From Puffinus mauretanicus (lineage: Eukaryota > Chordata > Aves > Procellariiformes > Procellariidae): a stretch of DNA of 64,000 bases. Within the stretch, counting starts at the first letter, position 1. Each line of letters starts with the position of its first letter. The notes under the pieces are model-generated. The model did not search any database. It was given only the letters and a program-made list of their open reading frames with translations, and was not told where the DNA came from. The translations under genes were made by a program, and so were the position numbers. The DNA is taken from the NCBI GenBank assembly GCA_023333565.1, contig JAJKFH010003970.1, forward strand, positions 372,001 through 436,000, in the 5' to 3' direction. Below, piece by piece: positions 1 to 11,786 of this stretch.

Positions 1-431
1 GTTGTTTCAAGATAGAATTTGAAAAAGGAAGTAATTTGTAAAATGTTGAAATACAGTTCAGTGTCAAAGCAACTGAAGAATAAAATTACTCAAAATAAAT
101 AGTTGCTCTTATTTTGAAAGCGTGTCAAAGTGGAGGAGCTTTCTTTATGCATAGTTGCTATTGGCTGCACAAAACCCTCATTTCTGCGGCTAATGATAGA
201 TAGGAATATTAATAATATAATTCATGCCTTGTCATATTTTGCTGCTTAATCATCTTGTTTGGCACTCCCCCGGCCGTGTTCTGTGTGGCCATAATTCAGG
301 AATGAAAGCTCACTCGGGCACTAGTATTACAGTCCAGTAATCAAAGAGGCTGGGATTATGCAGATAATGAAAGGACTGGCCAGCGTGTGTTTACCCACGA
401 AAACTGGAGTGAAGTTAGAGACAGTAAACAG

Positions 432-534
432 CCGGGGAGCTGCCTTCCGCGCCGGACGATGGCTGCCGCTCCTACGTCACGGCTGCTTTAAAGATCCAGG
501 GTGGGTAAGCAGAAACCGAGAGCGCTCTCAGGTT
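432..534. promoter_or_regulatory. Compact CpG-rich patch in AT-rich intron
   Basis: About ten CpG dinucleotides occur in roughly 100 bp, while the neighbouring kilobase has almost none. The patch includes a CRE-like TACGTCAC (473-480) and ends near donor-like GTAAGC (505-510). It could be an internal promoter or alternative first exon, or an old insertion. The 99-residue open frame across it (358-657) has no recognisable domain. Confidence 0.35.
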
Positions 535-1033
535 CAGAAACATGTGTCAGCAGTATTGCTTCAAGTTTCCTTTGCTGAAGACTTACAAGTCTTTAGTAAT
601 GTTGTCTTTTGTATGCTGTTGCTGCTGTGGAAAATAGTATTTCAAGGAGGTTGCTGATTTTTTCTTAGAAAATACTTGCTTTATAACCAAACAGTTTCCT
701 GGACATAAACATGAATTAGAAAGATAAAGAGGGGCTATAGCATGAATCTGAATGCAAATAAAAGAGAAAACCAGTATTTTTTTTGTTTTCCTTAATTTTT
801 TGTTAACAACTACAGTTTTAAAATCTAAACCTAACATTTTCTCAGAGGCTAGCACTGAACTTTGTGAATTGCTTGTGATTCAAAGCATTGCTGGATAACT
901 TTTTTTATATTTTGGGGTAGAAAGCAATTGCTTGGCTCGAGGCTGAAGGTGGATGTAGTTGGCGGGCACTGTAACAGATAAAATGATGAGAGGATAAAAG
1001 GAAGTATCTAAAACAAATGAAAGGCGAAAATAA

Positions 1034-1057
1034 GTTTGGTTGGGTTTTGTTTGGTTG

Positions 1058-1086
<29 letters not shown>
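1034..1086. repeat. T/G-rich simple tract (GTTTGGTTGGG-type)
   Basis: The tract contains two units of TTTGGTTGGGT followed by (GTTTT)n. The same style of tract recurs at 1676-1722, 20101-20202, 40938-41004 and 41326-41387, and as its complement at 11724-11786. Confidence 0.7.
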
Positions 1087-1088
<2 letters not shown>

Positions 1089-1368
1089 ACTCAAGAAGCC
1101 CTTTCCCTCTCTTGGTTTATAAATGGTGTTTAATCTTTAAGTAGTGTAGGTTCTTCCAAGATACCCATGATTTTTTGTGAAGTGGTTTTACTCTTGTCAG
1201 TGCATGAATAACAAATAATAGAATGGGTGGGGAGGAAGTTGATTGTAATTTGACTTAAAAGCATGAATGTTTTGACCTCAGCGATTGGCAGTTTGAAAAG
1301 AATGATTTGCTGTGCTGTTTGTGTGAGTGTTGGGTTGTTTAGTGTTAATCACCATCCAGTTATGAATA

Positions 1369-1395
1369 TAATTCACTTGTTGGACAAGTGAATTA
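1369..1395. repeat. Perfect inverted repeat, 12-bp arms and 3-nt loop
   Basis: TAATTCACTTGT (1369-1380) and its exact reverse complement (1384-1395) are separated by TGG. It is a stable hairpin with no other gene-like context. Confidence 0.9.
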
Positions 1396-2118
1396 GACTA
1401 TAGGCTAGTGTTGGACTTTCAAACATATGTTCAGTAAGCACTCACATTAAAAGGAGGAATGTTCTTTAGAGTGCTACGTTGATGGAAAGAAGCAGTATTC
1501 ATCTTGTGGATGTAATGAAGGTAAGGTTCTTCAAATTGGAGCCATCTGAGAAAATAAGAAATTTTTATTTTTTATTATAGTTTCTTATGTACTTAGAAGA
1601 TGGATTTCCTGAGATACTATTTTGAGTGACTACTCATTGTGAAATTTTCATGCATAATCAAAGGATAAGGTGTTGGTGGTTTTTTGGTGGGTTTTTTTAG
1701 TTGTTTTTTTGTTGTTTTGCTTTTTCTAATTGTTTATGGTTTAGGTTCTAAGTTTTGAGTAGGGTGCTTTTTGATTTGGTTTATAACTTGAGACAGTTTT
1801 CTTTAGCAGCTGTAAACTTTCATTGGCAGGTATAATTTAAAAGTGTTCTGTCTATGCATGCTGTAGCAAAGCAGTGGACTCAGAGGGAAGCTGATCCTTA
1901 TTTTTTTAAATAATACTTTTATTTGACTTGTATTTACAGATGTATGATGAGCTTTATGAGATAGTGAGTGAAATTAGATCAACTTACAACCTGATCCTAT
2001 ATTCAGAGATCTTCTAGCCTTGAAAGCCCTAAAATCTGAGGAAGTGTAGGGTCAGTCTCCGTGTTGTAACAGTTTTTCCTGCATTTCAGAATTAAGACCG
2101 GTTTTCGTGTTATTCAGA

Positions 2119-2181
2119 AAGAAGTCTAATTATATTTAGACTTCTTCTAATATAATCAAGACATTATATAGTCTTGATTAT
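2119..2181. repeat. Two adjacent perfect inverted repeats
   Basis: The first hairpin has AAGAAGTCTAA (2119-2129) paired with 2136-2146 across a 6-nt loop. The second has ATAATCAAGAC (2152-2162) paired with 2171-2181 across an 8-nt loop. Both have perfect 11-bp stems, and they are 5 bp apart. Confidence 0.9.
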
Positions 2182-2887
2182 CTTAGTACTTTGCCTGATT
2201 AAGGATTGCTGAAGCAGGTTCACTATTTGAAAGGTCGGCATGTAAAGGGAGATGTGTCTTAATAATGTCTGTGTTACTGTGGCTAATGTGATACGTGGTA
2301 ACATTAACAAGGCAAGGGCTGATCTCTGTGTTGAAGGATGTTAAGAGGGACTGTACTTGTATTTTAATTCAAAAGTGAGATTGCAGTATATTTTATTTTT
2401 TGCACAACTTTTTGCTGAGTTTTGAAGTTGTCATTGAACATGCCAGGGTCTGAGTTGGCTCTCCTCCAGTTGGAGGTAGAGAATTATGTGCAGAATAAAG
2501 GTAGAATTGACTTCTAAGGACAAGTTAGAATTCCAGTTTTCCAAGTTTTTGTGTGAAAGTTATAAATCCTGAAGCTTTCGTACCAGGCATGTGTCCTTAA
2601 ATATTTCCATAGGGAAAAAAAATACGTGTTTCTCTTTGGTTTAAGACAGGACACTGGCATTGTTATTATGCATAATAAAAAAGAAGCTTTATTTCAAAAT
2701 ACCAGTCTAGTGGGAATTTTGTATGCCTCCTGTAAGCCTGCGTATTCCATCCCTTGGACATTCAGAAAACGTTAGGCGTTTCAATTTTTATTAATTCAGA
2801 TATTTATTCTGGTCATGAAATAGTTCTAAAATTCTTCTTCCTACAGATTCCAATGAGTTTGTTACTTAATTAAGAAAAAAACCTTCC

Positions 2888-2904
2888 TTTTTTTTTTTTT
2901 TTTT
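2888..2904. repeat. Poly(T) tract
   Basis: A run of T just before the LTR-like fragment. On the minus strand it reads as a poly(A) tail, but I see no retroposed gene beside it. Confidence 0.8.
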
Positions 2905-2929
2905 AAAGCGCAGGAAGCTGAGAAACACA

Positions 2930-3280
2930 AAATGGCCCATGATTGTTATCTTAGACCGACCCAAAAGTAAAGGGTTAATGGCAGCTTGCTAAGTAGTGAC
3001 AAGAAGAGGTAGGATGATCAGGGAAGGGGGAAGACCAAGGGAAGTTGTTGCTCAGTCACAGGAGGAAGCGGAGAGGAACTGGACAGACCTGTTGTATAAG
3101 AGGGGCTGGGCTGTGTCGGGTGCAGTGCAGTGGGGGGGAATTGGAGCTCCCTGATACCCGGTGCGTACAGAGAAACGGAGAGGGCTCTGCTTCAGCTAAT
3201 TTATTCTGCGAGTGAGAGAGGAGGGAAGTGCTACTGCGGGCAAACTGTTGGTGGTATCTGAGCTTGCTCTAATATCTACA
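2930..3280 (+). mobile_element. LTR-like fragment of an avian endogenous retrovirus (ends uncertain)
   Basis: The order of elements resembles a bird ERVL-type LTR. There is an AAAGGGTTAATGGCAGCTTG stretch, a purine-rich U3-like part, a TATAAG box at 3095-3100, then GGAGCTCCCTGATACCCGGT at 3143-3162 and a U5-like part ending near ATCTACA. The usual AATAAA after GTGCGTA is replaced by a degenerate ACAGAGAA. No clear TG/CA ends or target duplication were found, and no gag/pol/env reading frames adjoin. The assignment rests on memory of the family and is tentative. Confidence 0.45.
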
Positions 3281-3432
3281 CTGCTTTTCCCTCAACTTTT
3301 TTAACTCTGAGTGCTTCGTAATATTGGAAAAAGAAGAAGAAAATTCAAGGATTACTTAGTATGCTGTTACTTGGAGATAGTGAGAATGTGGAGAAATGAT
3401 AATAAAATCTTATTCCTGAACAAGTGAAGTAC

Positions 3433-3448
3433 ATTATTGTACAATAAT
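3433..3448. repeat. 16-bp perfect palindrome ATTATTGTACAATAAT
   Basis: A self-complementary 16-mer with no loop. It is probably chance in AT-rich DNA. Confidence 0.85.
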
Positions 3449-3566
3449 ACAATCTTGTTTGCCTTACAAATACTTTAATCAAAAATACTGATGCATAAAC
3501 TTGCATCTGTCTACAAGCTGGTTGAATTTTGGAGTAATCGGATAGTTTTTCAGGTGATCTGAGCTA

Positions 3567-4560
3567 TTGAAGGGAGGGCCGGGGGTAAATACTTGCACCA
3601 TGAGTGCCCTAAGGTGGTGCCAATGCCTCAGGGAAGGATTATCTCATAGTGGGAAGAGTAGTGCCCAAAGCAGAAGAACCTGCCATTTTCCTCTTCATTG
3701 CACAAGCAGCCTTTTTTCATTTCCTCTGCCTTGCTGTATCCTGATCGAAACCTCGCATTAGGCCAAAGAAACCTGTGTGTCCAGGTAAGGCTGTGTGCAG
3801 TGAGAGAGGACAAACTGGGCTGCTCTTTGCACCTTATCTGAGTGAGGACAAACAACTCAGGAGAGCTCATCCATCTCTGGTAGGCCTGGTTGAGTGCAGA
3901 TGACAACACTGAAACGGCAGAAAAGCCCCATGGGCAGTAGAGACCTGCAAGTCCAAGCCGGGAGGGAAGCGTGCTGGGTGGATGCATGCCCTGGGAAGTC
4001 AGCAGTGTCCTCTCCTGCGGCTGAGCCCAGCCCAGGGCATTTGGACTGACTGGAGCTGCGTACCACCAGAGATCCCTTGAGACTCTAGACTTGTCACAGA
4101 TCATCGTAGCTCTGAATCTGACTCACCTGCCTCCCGCATCTGCCTCAGAGATCGGAGGAGAGGAGCCTCCTTTAAAATGATCAATAACCATCAGGACTTG
4201 GTCTGTGCAAAAACTACTTTGGCTATGCCTAAACATCCCATGGAGAATGTGGGTATGTAACTGAGAATAACCATGTCCTGTCCCATCCAGTTGTGTCCAC
4301 AGCTATAAGCTCCCCTACATTTTTCCGACATTTTGGATCAACAAGCATGAGGTTTGGGAGTCGGAGAAAGAGTGAGAGGGATGCTCTTGAGGTGGGTTCG
4401 AGGGCCCAGGTTGCCTGGTGCTCCTGTGATGGGCTCTGCTTGTCCTACGGGAGCTCATTCCTCGCTCCCTCCAGGCACTGAATGTCCCTCACAGCGCTGT
4501 CCTGGGAAGCAAGGATTCCTCATCGGTTTTGAGGCACCATACATTTGAACCAAAATAGAT
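3567..4560. other. GC-rich block of unknown origin, with open frames on both strands
   Basis: The base composition changes sharply here to GC-rich sequence. Several modest open frames arise on both strands, including 158 residues on the minus strand (3628-4104). None has a recognisable domain. It sits shortly after the LTR-like fragment and may be an eroded repeat or an unannotated transcript. I do not recognise it. Confidence 0.3.
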
Positions 4561-7500
4561 GTGCATGCCTTTTCTGTAATATAATTAACTTGAGTTCTTG
4601 CTGTATTACTTGAGTCCTCAGTCTGGACCAAAGTTGTACACAGCCATACAGAACTGTTTCTTTAAAAACAAAAATAATCCCGACCAAACCAAACAAAACT
4701 AATGTGAGAGTGGAAAGTAGGGATGTGCAGGGTTAATGGTGGTAGTTTGCAGGGCAAGGATTTTGCAGTCTGCTACGTGTTCATTCTTTTTGGCAGAATC
4801 ACATTTAAAGCAGATCCTTTTTGCCTTCATCTCAAGTGAAAAGAAGTTGCTTTCTCGGTAAAACAAACCATCATAGAAGCATTCAGTTTCTCATTTGCAG
4901 AATAAATGATTTCAAGTTCTCTTGGGTCCACATGGAAAAAGTACTCCACCGTTTTACCGGATGCTGTGTTCTCCAAAACATCCCTTTTTTTTAAATGGCT
5001 GTTTTTTAATTATCCACAGCTGAAGGCCCTTCCCTTTTCTCTTGGCAGCCTATGCAGTCTTTATGGGGTGGAACAGGATCTTTTTTTTGTCCTAGGAAAT
5101 AGTATTAATCCTGCCAGTATTTAACTGAATCCAGGATTACTAATCTGTCAAAAAGCTCTGCTTTTAGTTTTTGCAGATGATGTTCAGGACATCTGATAGT
5201 TGCATTCATGTTGTGAAAAATGCATGCTGTGTTTGTCTGTGGTAACCTCAGAATTTCTAGAAGGGATTCATTATATTAGTATTAAACAATTGCGGTCTTC
5301 ATTAGTAAAAATGAGTCAAGTTCTCGTAATAAAATGGTAATTTTCTCATTTATGTTCTATATTTCTGAAGTAATGGCTTTTAAATACTCAGCATTTAAAT
5401 TTGCCTTTCTAGTGGAATAATAAAGTATTACAATGACTGTAAAGTAATTTAGAATGAGTTTAGATCATTTAGTTATTTACTTTTCCCAGTGTTTTCCTGG
5501 TAAAAGCTGCCTAACTAGTCTGTCTGTCTCATAATCTGTTTTCCCTGATGTGTGATAACTATGCAGAAGCAGAATAGTTGGGAGGAAATTCTGAGATGCT
5601 TCAACTTAACTTTTCATTAGCAAAGTGATTAAGAAGCAAGGAGGGCTCCCTGAGTTATCTGAAACATCATTTTGTAGCTGTGAAGGCAGCTGTTTTATGT
5701 CACGTGTATAAGAAAGAAGTCTGCGTGGAAAAACACTTGTTTCAGAATGGGTTGCTTATATGTGTCTATTGTCATCGCTTGTTTCACTCTTTAAAAATCT
5801 AACTTTACATGGGTTTTCTGACATTTTTTGTTGAGTAGATTCTTGCAAGTTTACAGGTTGGTCTAGGAAATATGCGAAGAAAAAAAAAAAACCGACTGGT
5901 GAATAGGTAGAGTTCAGTTGATCTCTAGTGCTACAGTTATCTCCTCTTTTATGTGGTGCTTCCTTACAGGATTTAGAACTTTAAATGCAGAAAACTCTTG
6001 TGTGGGAAAGTCATTACTTTAAAAAAAGTGTGTGAATGAAGTTGCCATAGAATCTTAGAGGCTAAAATCTGGTTAACTGGTATTAAACTCTGGGCTTCAT
6101 CTTGCATCTTCATCTTACTGGGAGCTTCTTCATTTGAATTAATGCAAGTATGAGGCATACAGATTCCTCAACGTAGCAGCTCAGGAAGAGTTATTCAACT
6201 AGGTTACTTTTCCAGTTGTGACTAAGGGGCCAATTAGCAGCATCCGGAATGAGGCAGCAGTGCCTAGGTAAAAATAGATGGCATTTGGAGAAGCTGGGGG
6301 CTGTTTTGGAGAAGGTCTTCAGCTTTAGACTGAGAGAAGCAAGACAATGAGGCAAGCTTCAGAAAGGAGTATTACAGACATGATTGCGAGAAGCTCCATG
6401 AACAGGCAAAGGCAGCAGCAGCCCAGAGAAATGTCAAGAAGTAATACCAAATTGGACTCTCAAACTGAAGGGCCTCTGCTGCCAAAGAAGTGCCTGAGCT
6501 GGGTTCCTCACTCCCTTCTGACAAGAGAGGTAATGCTAGTATTGATATTAAAATGAAACAAGCTGTAACATCCTCTGAAAATGGCAGGAACCAGAGGAGT
6601 GGGTGTAAAGCTCACTAGATTGTTAGGTCTTCTGTTAAGGATTGAGACTTCAATGCCTCTGTCAGAGGAAGGAGTAAGGCACACAGCAGTGCTGCTTCGG
6701 TAGGTTTGCTTGAAGGCGATTAGTTCACTACTGCCGGAGTCGCTGAGACTAAATAACTGAGTAATATGCGAGGTACAGGGAGGGGAACTTGATGGCATGG
6801 GATTGTATTTTGCTTTCTAGCCTTTACCGTTATAACTTCGTCCTGTGACCACAACAGTTTCGACGGTCCTTCTCTGTCATTTCTGTAGGATACTGAAGCT
6901 ACTGGATTAGCATAGTTTAAAACTCTTTTGTTCTTCACTGACCTACTTTGACTGCACGTTAGCTATTGGATTGGGAAAAGGCCATCTGTATATGTGCCCG
7001 CTGACACAGCCTGAATGTAAAGTAAAGAGAATGTAGAATGCTGTCTGCGTTCTCTTGATAAACTTCAGTCCAATGGAGGTAATTACTTAAAATAGTATTT
7101 TTTACTGTAAATGGCACGCTCTACTTGTCATTTAATAATGTATTAGTGAATTTGATATTTCATGAAAAATAAAGAAGGCAAGAAAGGATGCAAGAAAGTC
7201 CTATCTTTAAAGGATGTGTGTTAGTTAAGAGTTCTTGCTGGTGGTCTAGTAGTGAGTCTGTTACTTCCTAAAAAGTATGGGCAAGCTAGAGAACATATGA
7301 TCTGTGTATTCATATGGTCAGATACAAAGCATGTTTGCTGTACCATACATGCTTTCTTGATCAGTGATGTGTACCTGCAGAGATTCTATAAAAATGCCTT
7401 TTAAAAGTTATGGTAATTCACCAATAGTGTGCTTGGATCACCTCATTTACGAAACGGAGCTTTCAGACTTATTTATGTCTGTATAAACCTGCAAAATACA

Positions 7501-7640
7501 CACTTTTCCTGCTGAGTTTTTCTCCATTAATTTTTCGTGGAATACATAACTGATGAGATTGCTCTTCCTTTTCTTGATTAATAAGCAATGAGCTTTCTGC
7601 CAATTAGAGCAAAGGTGTAATCACAATTCTAGTGAACCAA

Positions 7641-7676
7641 AGTAACACTCTCATTGACTTCAATTTGGCCAGGATG
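7641..7676. repeat. Possible relic of an ancient amniote interspersed repeat
   Basis: The stretch CTCATTGACTTCAATTTGGC resembles the CCATTGACTTCAATGGG-type string that recurs in old repeats of reptiles and birds. It is short and diverged. Confidence 0.3.
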
Positions 7677-8954
7677 ACAAGTGAAGATGAAGTTTGCGAC
7701 CACAGTGCGGCTGAGGATAAATACTGTTGGTAATCTCATTTCAGCTTATCATCTTCAATAGAGCAGCACCTTAACTAATGAGTAGTTTGGAAGAGGTAGA
7801 GAGGGTAGTAGTTGATGCTGAAGAGTATTGTTTGGTAACCACAGAGGAAAGGTTTTAATTATATTTAATGCCTAAACTGTTATGTCTGGTTGATATTTGT
7901 AACAGTCTAAACTGTTTTGCAAAGTGACTTGATGTGCAGCAGAGTGATACCTTTGGTTACATTAGTTGCATGATATAACCTTGTCTGTGTAGTTTTCAGT
8001 TTTCTCAAACTTGTTTATGAATCTTGAGAACTTAATACAAAACTCTTTATTTCTAATGGGTCAAATATGTATTTTTAAAGGTGGTATACTTTTGTAGACT
8101 GATAGTCATATTGCAGAGGGACTAAGTAGTCTCTAGAGAAACTCACTTCAGGTGCCAAGGCCCAGTGATTATCAGATAGATTTGTCTGTCCAGTAGCAGA
8201 TGGCATTTCTGAGGGACAAAAAAACCTATGATTGATACGCATGCAGGTAAACATATTCTGCCAAAAGAAAACTGCATTTTTTTTGTTCAGTGTTTTTGGA
8301 AGAGGTCAGAGGTAAAGATGATACGAAAAAACGTCCACGCACATTATGGTAATGCAAGGCTATGATGAAGGTTGTTCTTTAGACAATTACAAATATTCAG
8401 AAATGAGGGCTTTGCTCTCTAGAACCTTCTGTTGGGGAGATAAAATGTCTACCCCATTTAGGATTCAAGCAGCAAAAAAAAAGTTGCTGTTTAAAAGATA
8501 GAAAAGAGTCCTAATACTCTAAGTCTGTCAGATTTCCAAGTTTTAGCAAAAGTACCTGGTTTAGGTATAACAGAGCAGTGGACTTTAAAGGTGAATGATA
8601 ATTACTAGTAAATGAGTCTCTCATTTACGTTGTTTTAAAACTGATCTGTGCCATTCTGTGATGGAGAAGCTCCTATTTTTAAAGGAATAGCTGGTATTTT
8701 TACATAGACATATGTAATGATAATACAAATAACGTAAAATACCCAGCATGACACAGACTAACTTGACAGGTTATAGGGGAGTATTATATAAATCTCATGT
8801 TTTTCCCCTCTATTGGTAAATTGTTCCAGATCCTGTATAATCTGAAGACCAAAAGGTTGCTGTAGAAATGGTCTAGGATGGGGATATATTTCTCTGCACC
8901 AGGGAACGTGGGAGAGCTCTACAGTAATTGCAAAAGCAAAATAAAATAAAGTAG

Positions 8955-8970
8955 ATTTATTTATTTATTT
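8955..8970. repeat. (TTTA)n microsatellite
   Basis: Four tandem tetranucleotide units, short and simple. Confidence 0.8.
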
Positions 8971-11723
8971 TCTGTCATTTAGACAGATCTGCTAGGTTTG
9001 GCAATGTGAGAAAGGGCGTTCCCTTAACTAGCAGCTTGACTGATTTGAGTTATTGTCATAAGGTATTGAATAACATGGTCTGAGCTTTACAAATGACTAC
9101 ATCTCAGGGCAGCTGGGTGAGCCTAAGCACTAGAAGGCCTTACGCAAGGAAAATATCTTGAAGGAGGGAATGATGTGGTGATCTCCTTTCTTGACAAATA
9201 AACCACGTGGATTGCTTGTGGATGCAAAGTCCTCACCTAGCATCTTTTGAGTAATGTTTTCTAGTTTCTAAGTTAGCAAGGAGACGTTATCCCAGTGTGT
9301 AGATCAGGATTTCCTTTCCAGTACCTTCAGGTTTTCCTGTGTTTTCTCGTGGCTCAGCCGGGGTGTAGCGGGGGTGACGTTCTTGTGCTCAGGAAACACA
9401 GATGAGCAGTGAGTGCTGTGGCTGGTGTTCCTGCGGGACGTGCCACTGCACATGCATCTCCCCCTGCAACCCCGGCTTGTTTTTGGCATAACATTGACGC
9501 CAGCTTGAAGAGTTGATTCTGATCTCAAGAGGGCTGAAACTAGTATTTAGAAGACTAAATGAATAATGCAGGCCAAACCCAATAATTTTATGCTGAAGCT
9601 TCTGCAGTAAGGAGGACACGTGTAAGAAGTTGAGCTTTATGAGGGGGTCTGTTTGGGGACTGTAGAATGAACTCCCAGTTTGTTACCGCATCTTCCATCA
9701 TAACTTTGGGGTATGTTTGTTAAATCTTGTCTTTTTCTTACACAGACATAGCATCTTACATGTGTGCGGTTCATAAAATTCTTCCTCCATTACACACATT
9801 GCTCCCTCTACGGAGAGAATGAGAGAAAACACATGATGGACAGTTGGATTGCGTAGTGCATTACTGGAAAGTACTGGGAGACTACTGTGGTAAATTAGCA
9901 TAGAGTAGAATATGTTCTTGACTAAATTTATACTACCAAATGAGAAGGGAATGGAAGTTATGTTTTCAGGGTTCAATTAAACTCTTCTAAATGTATAAAT
10001 AGGATTACAGGATTTATATTTTATATGTAGGTATATTATTTAAGTTAATAAATGTAAATATTTTTAAATATATGCCTGAGCTCTTAGACAGTGGGTTGCA
10101 TGTGTAGAATAGCTCTCACTTAATTACTTCTTTCACTGGAGAATGAACTACTCCTGTGACTTCTGGGATAAATTAGTGGGTCAGTATCAAGCAGAGTAGC
10201 AATCCTGAGCCCATTTGGATGAGAGTTATGTTTTGTGTTTCCTATGCTCTTGGTTCAGTTTTTTTGCAAGTGTCTTAAGTGTTTCTGAATAAATTTCATA
10301 AAGCAACTCTGTAGTTCGAGCAAAATGGATATTGCATATTTTTATTTGGACGGGCGGCAGTTTCAGAGCATTTACTAAGCAAGGTATAATTTTTGCATTC
10401 TTTGAGGAAGCATGTACAGCTATATAATTTTATCATGATTTCATTATGTACTTAATGCACCAAACAAATAAATTCCAATGCAAATCCTGAGCTGCCTTGT
10501 GACCACAGTTAGAATGGAAGGTAACTGTGAGATTGCTGTGACGTGTTTGTGTTCTTACATTTAATGATCATTATAGAGCAAAAGCTTCTCGTGTCATGCA
10601 GAAAAAAATGGTGATCTGATAAGAATCTTACCAAAAGGAAGACAATAATCCTCTTAAGGATTCTGTTGTCTTAGGCCAGCAGGCCATCGTGGTTTTTTTT
10701 ACAAAGGTGTTTCTTAGTAGCCTGGAATTTGTAAACTTTTTTCTGGGTTTTAGATTTTTTGCCATCCAAGGAACCTGGAAACGATGAGATGTTCATTATA
10801 GATTGCTGATATTTGCCATTAATTTACAACGGAAAAAAAATTGGACACGATTCAGCAAGATAAAGTTGAAGCTGCAGTGTAATCTGTCATTCTCGCTAAG
10901 ATGAACAGAAACAAAGTACAAGATAAAAGTGATATGAGCATAGCATGACAAAGTTGAAGTAATGAGCCAAGACTTCTGTCTCTATTGACGTTTGGAATTC
11001 CAGTGCTCTACTAAGAATTTAGGAATGGATGGAGGATGGCAGGGACCTAGAGACTAGCTAGGCAATTAAAAATACACTGAAAAACAGCCTGAAGACCTGT
11101 TAGTGATTTTAAAGGGAAGGAAGACAGCAGTAGGGTGACCCAGTTGCTATTGTGTAGCTTTGCTCTATGTGTGTAATTTGAGAAATCACTTGGAAATTGA
11201 GATGTCTTTGTTTACATGGTGTTCCTATCTCTGGTCTTTGTGATGTGTTTTAAGGTAGAGGAGCTGAGAAAGTACACAAGTTCAGCTTATTTTGGATTTG
11301 CATTTGCTCTACCTGTAGCTTTTGCTATTCAAACACTTACAGAAAAGCCTGGCTTTAATTCTGGTGTACAGCTCCTCTTGGTAACAGATGAAAGGAACCA
11401 ATGGATGATGCAGCACTGGAGGCATTACCAGCTAGGATTGAGCAAAGGTGTAAGGAGTAATACTTACGAATCCTGGAGTCTCAGAAAACCCAGCAGCAAA
11501 GATTTTTCAGGTAGAGTCAGTCTTGTGTTTGTAATGGAGCATGATGTTAAAATTCAGAGATCTTTAAGTTTGTGGATATTTTGATTCTTAGACTGAGGAT
11601 GTTCTAACAAGAGCTCTGGGAGGTCCAAAGTGTGAGCTGATGGTACTGGGTTTTAGTGTTGTTTTCCAGCATAGTATTGGGTTGTTTTTTTACACACCTA
11701 GCTAAATTAACAGGTCAGTGACT

Positions 11724-11786
11724 AAAACAAACAAACAAAAACCCCAACAAAACAAAACAAAACACCAACAAACAAAAAACTCCAAA
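11724..11786. repeat. A/C-rich simple tract, (AAAC)n-like
   Basis: Units of AAACAAAC and AACAAAACAAAAC surround an ACCCC core. This is the reverse-complement style of the T/G tracts elsewhere in the window. Confidence 0.75.

Noticed and set aside
3628..4104. 158-residue minus-strand open frame
   Set aside because: It lies in the GC-rich block where stops are rarer, overlaps frames on both strands and shows no domain. Kept only as part of the GC-block observation.
11216..11584. 122-residue + strand open frame with a hydrophobic start
   Set aside because: No recognisable domain, biased toward common intronic codons, and inside the PPP2R5E intron. A frame of this length is expected by chance over 64 kb.
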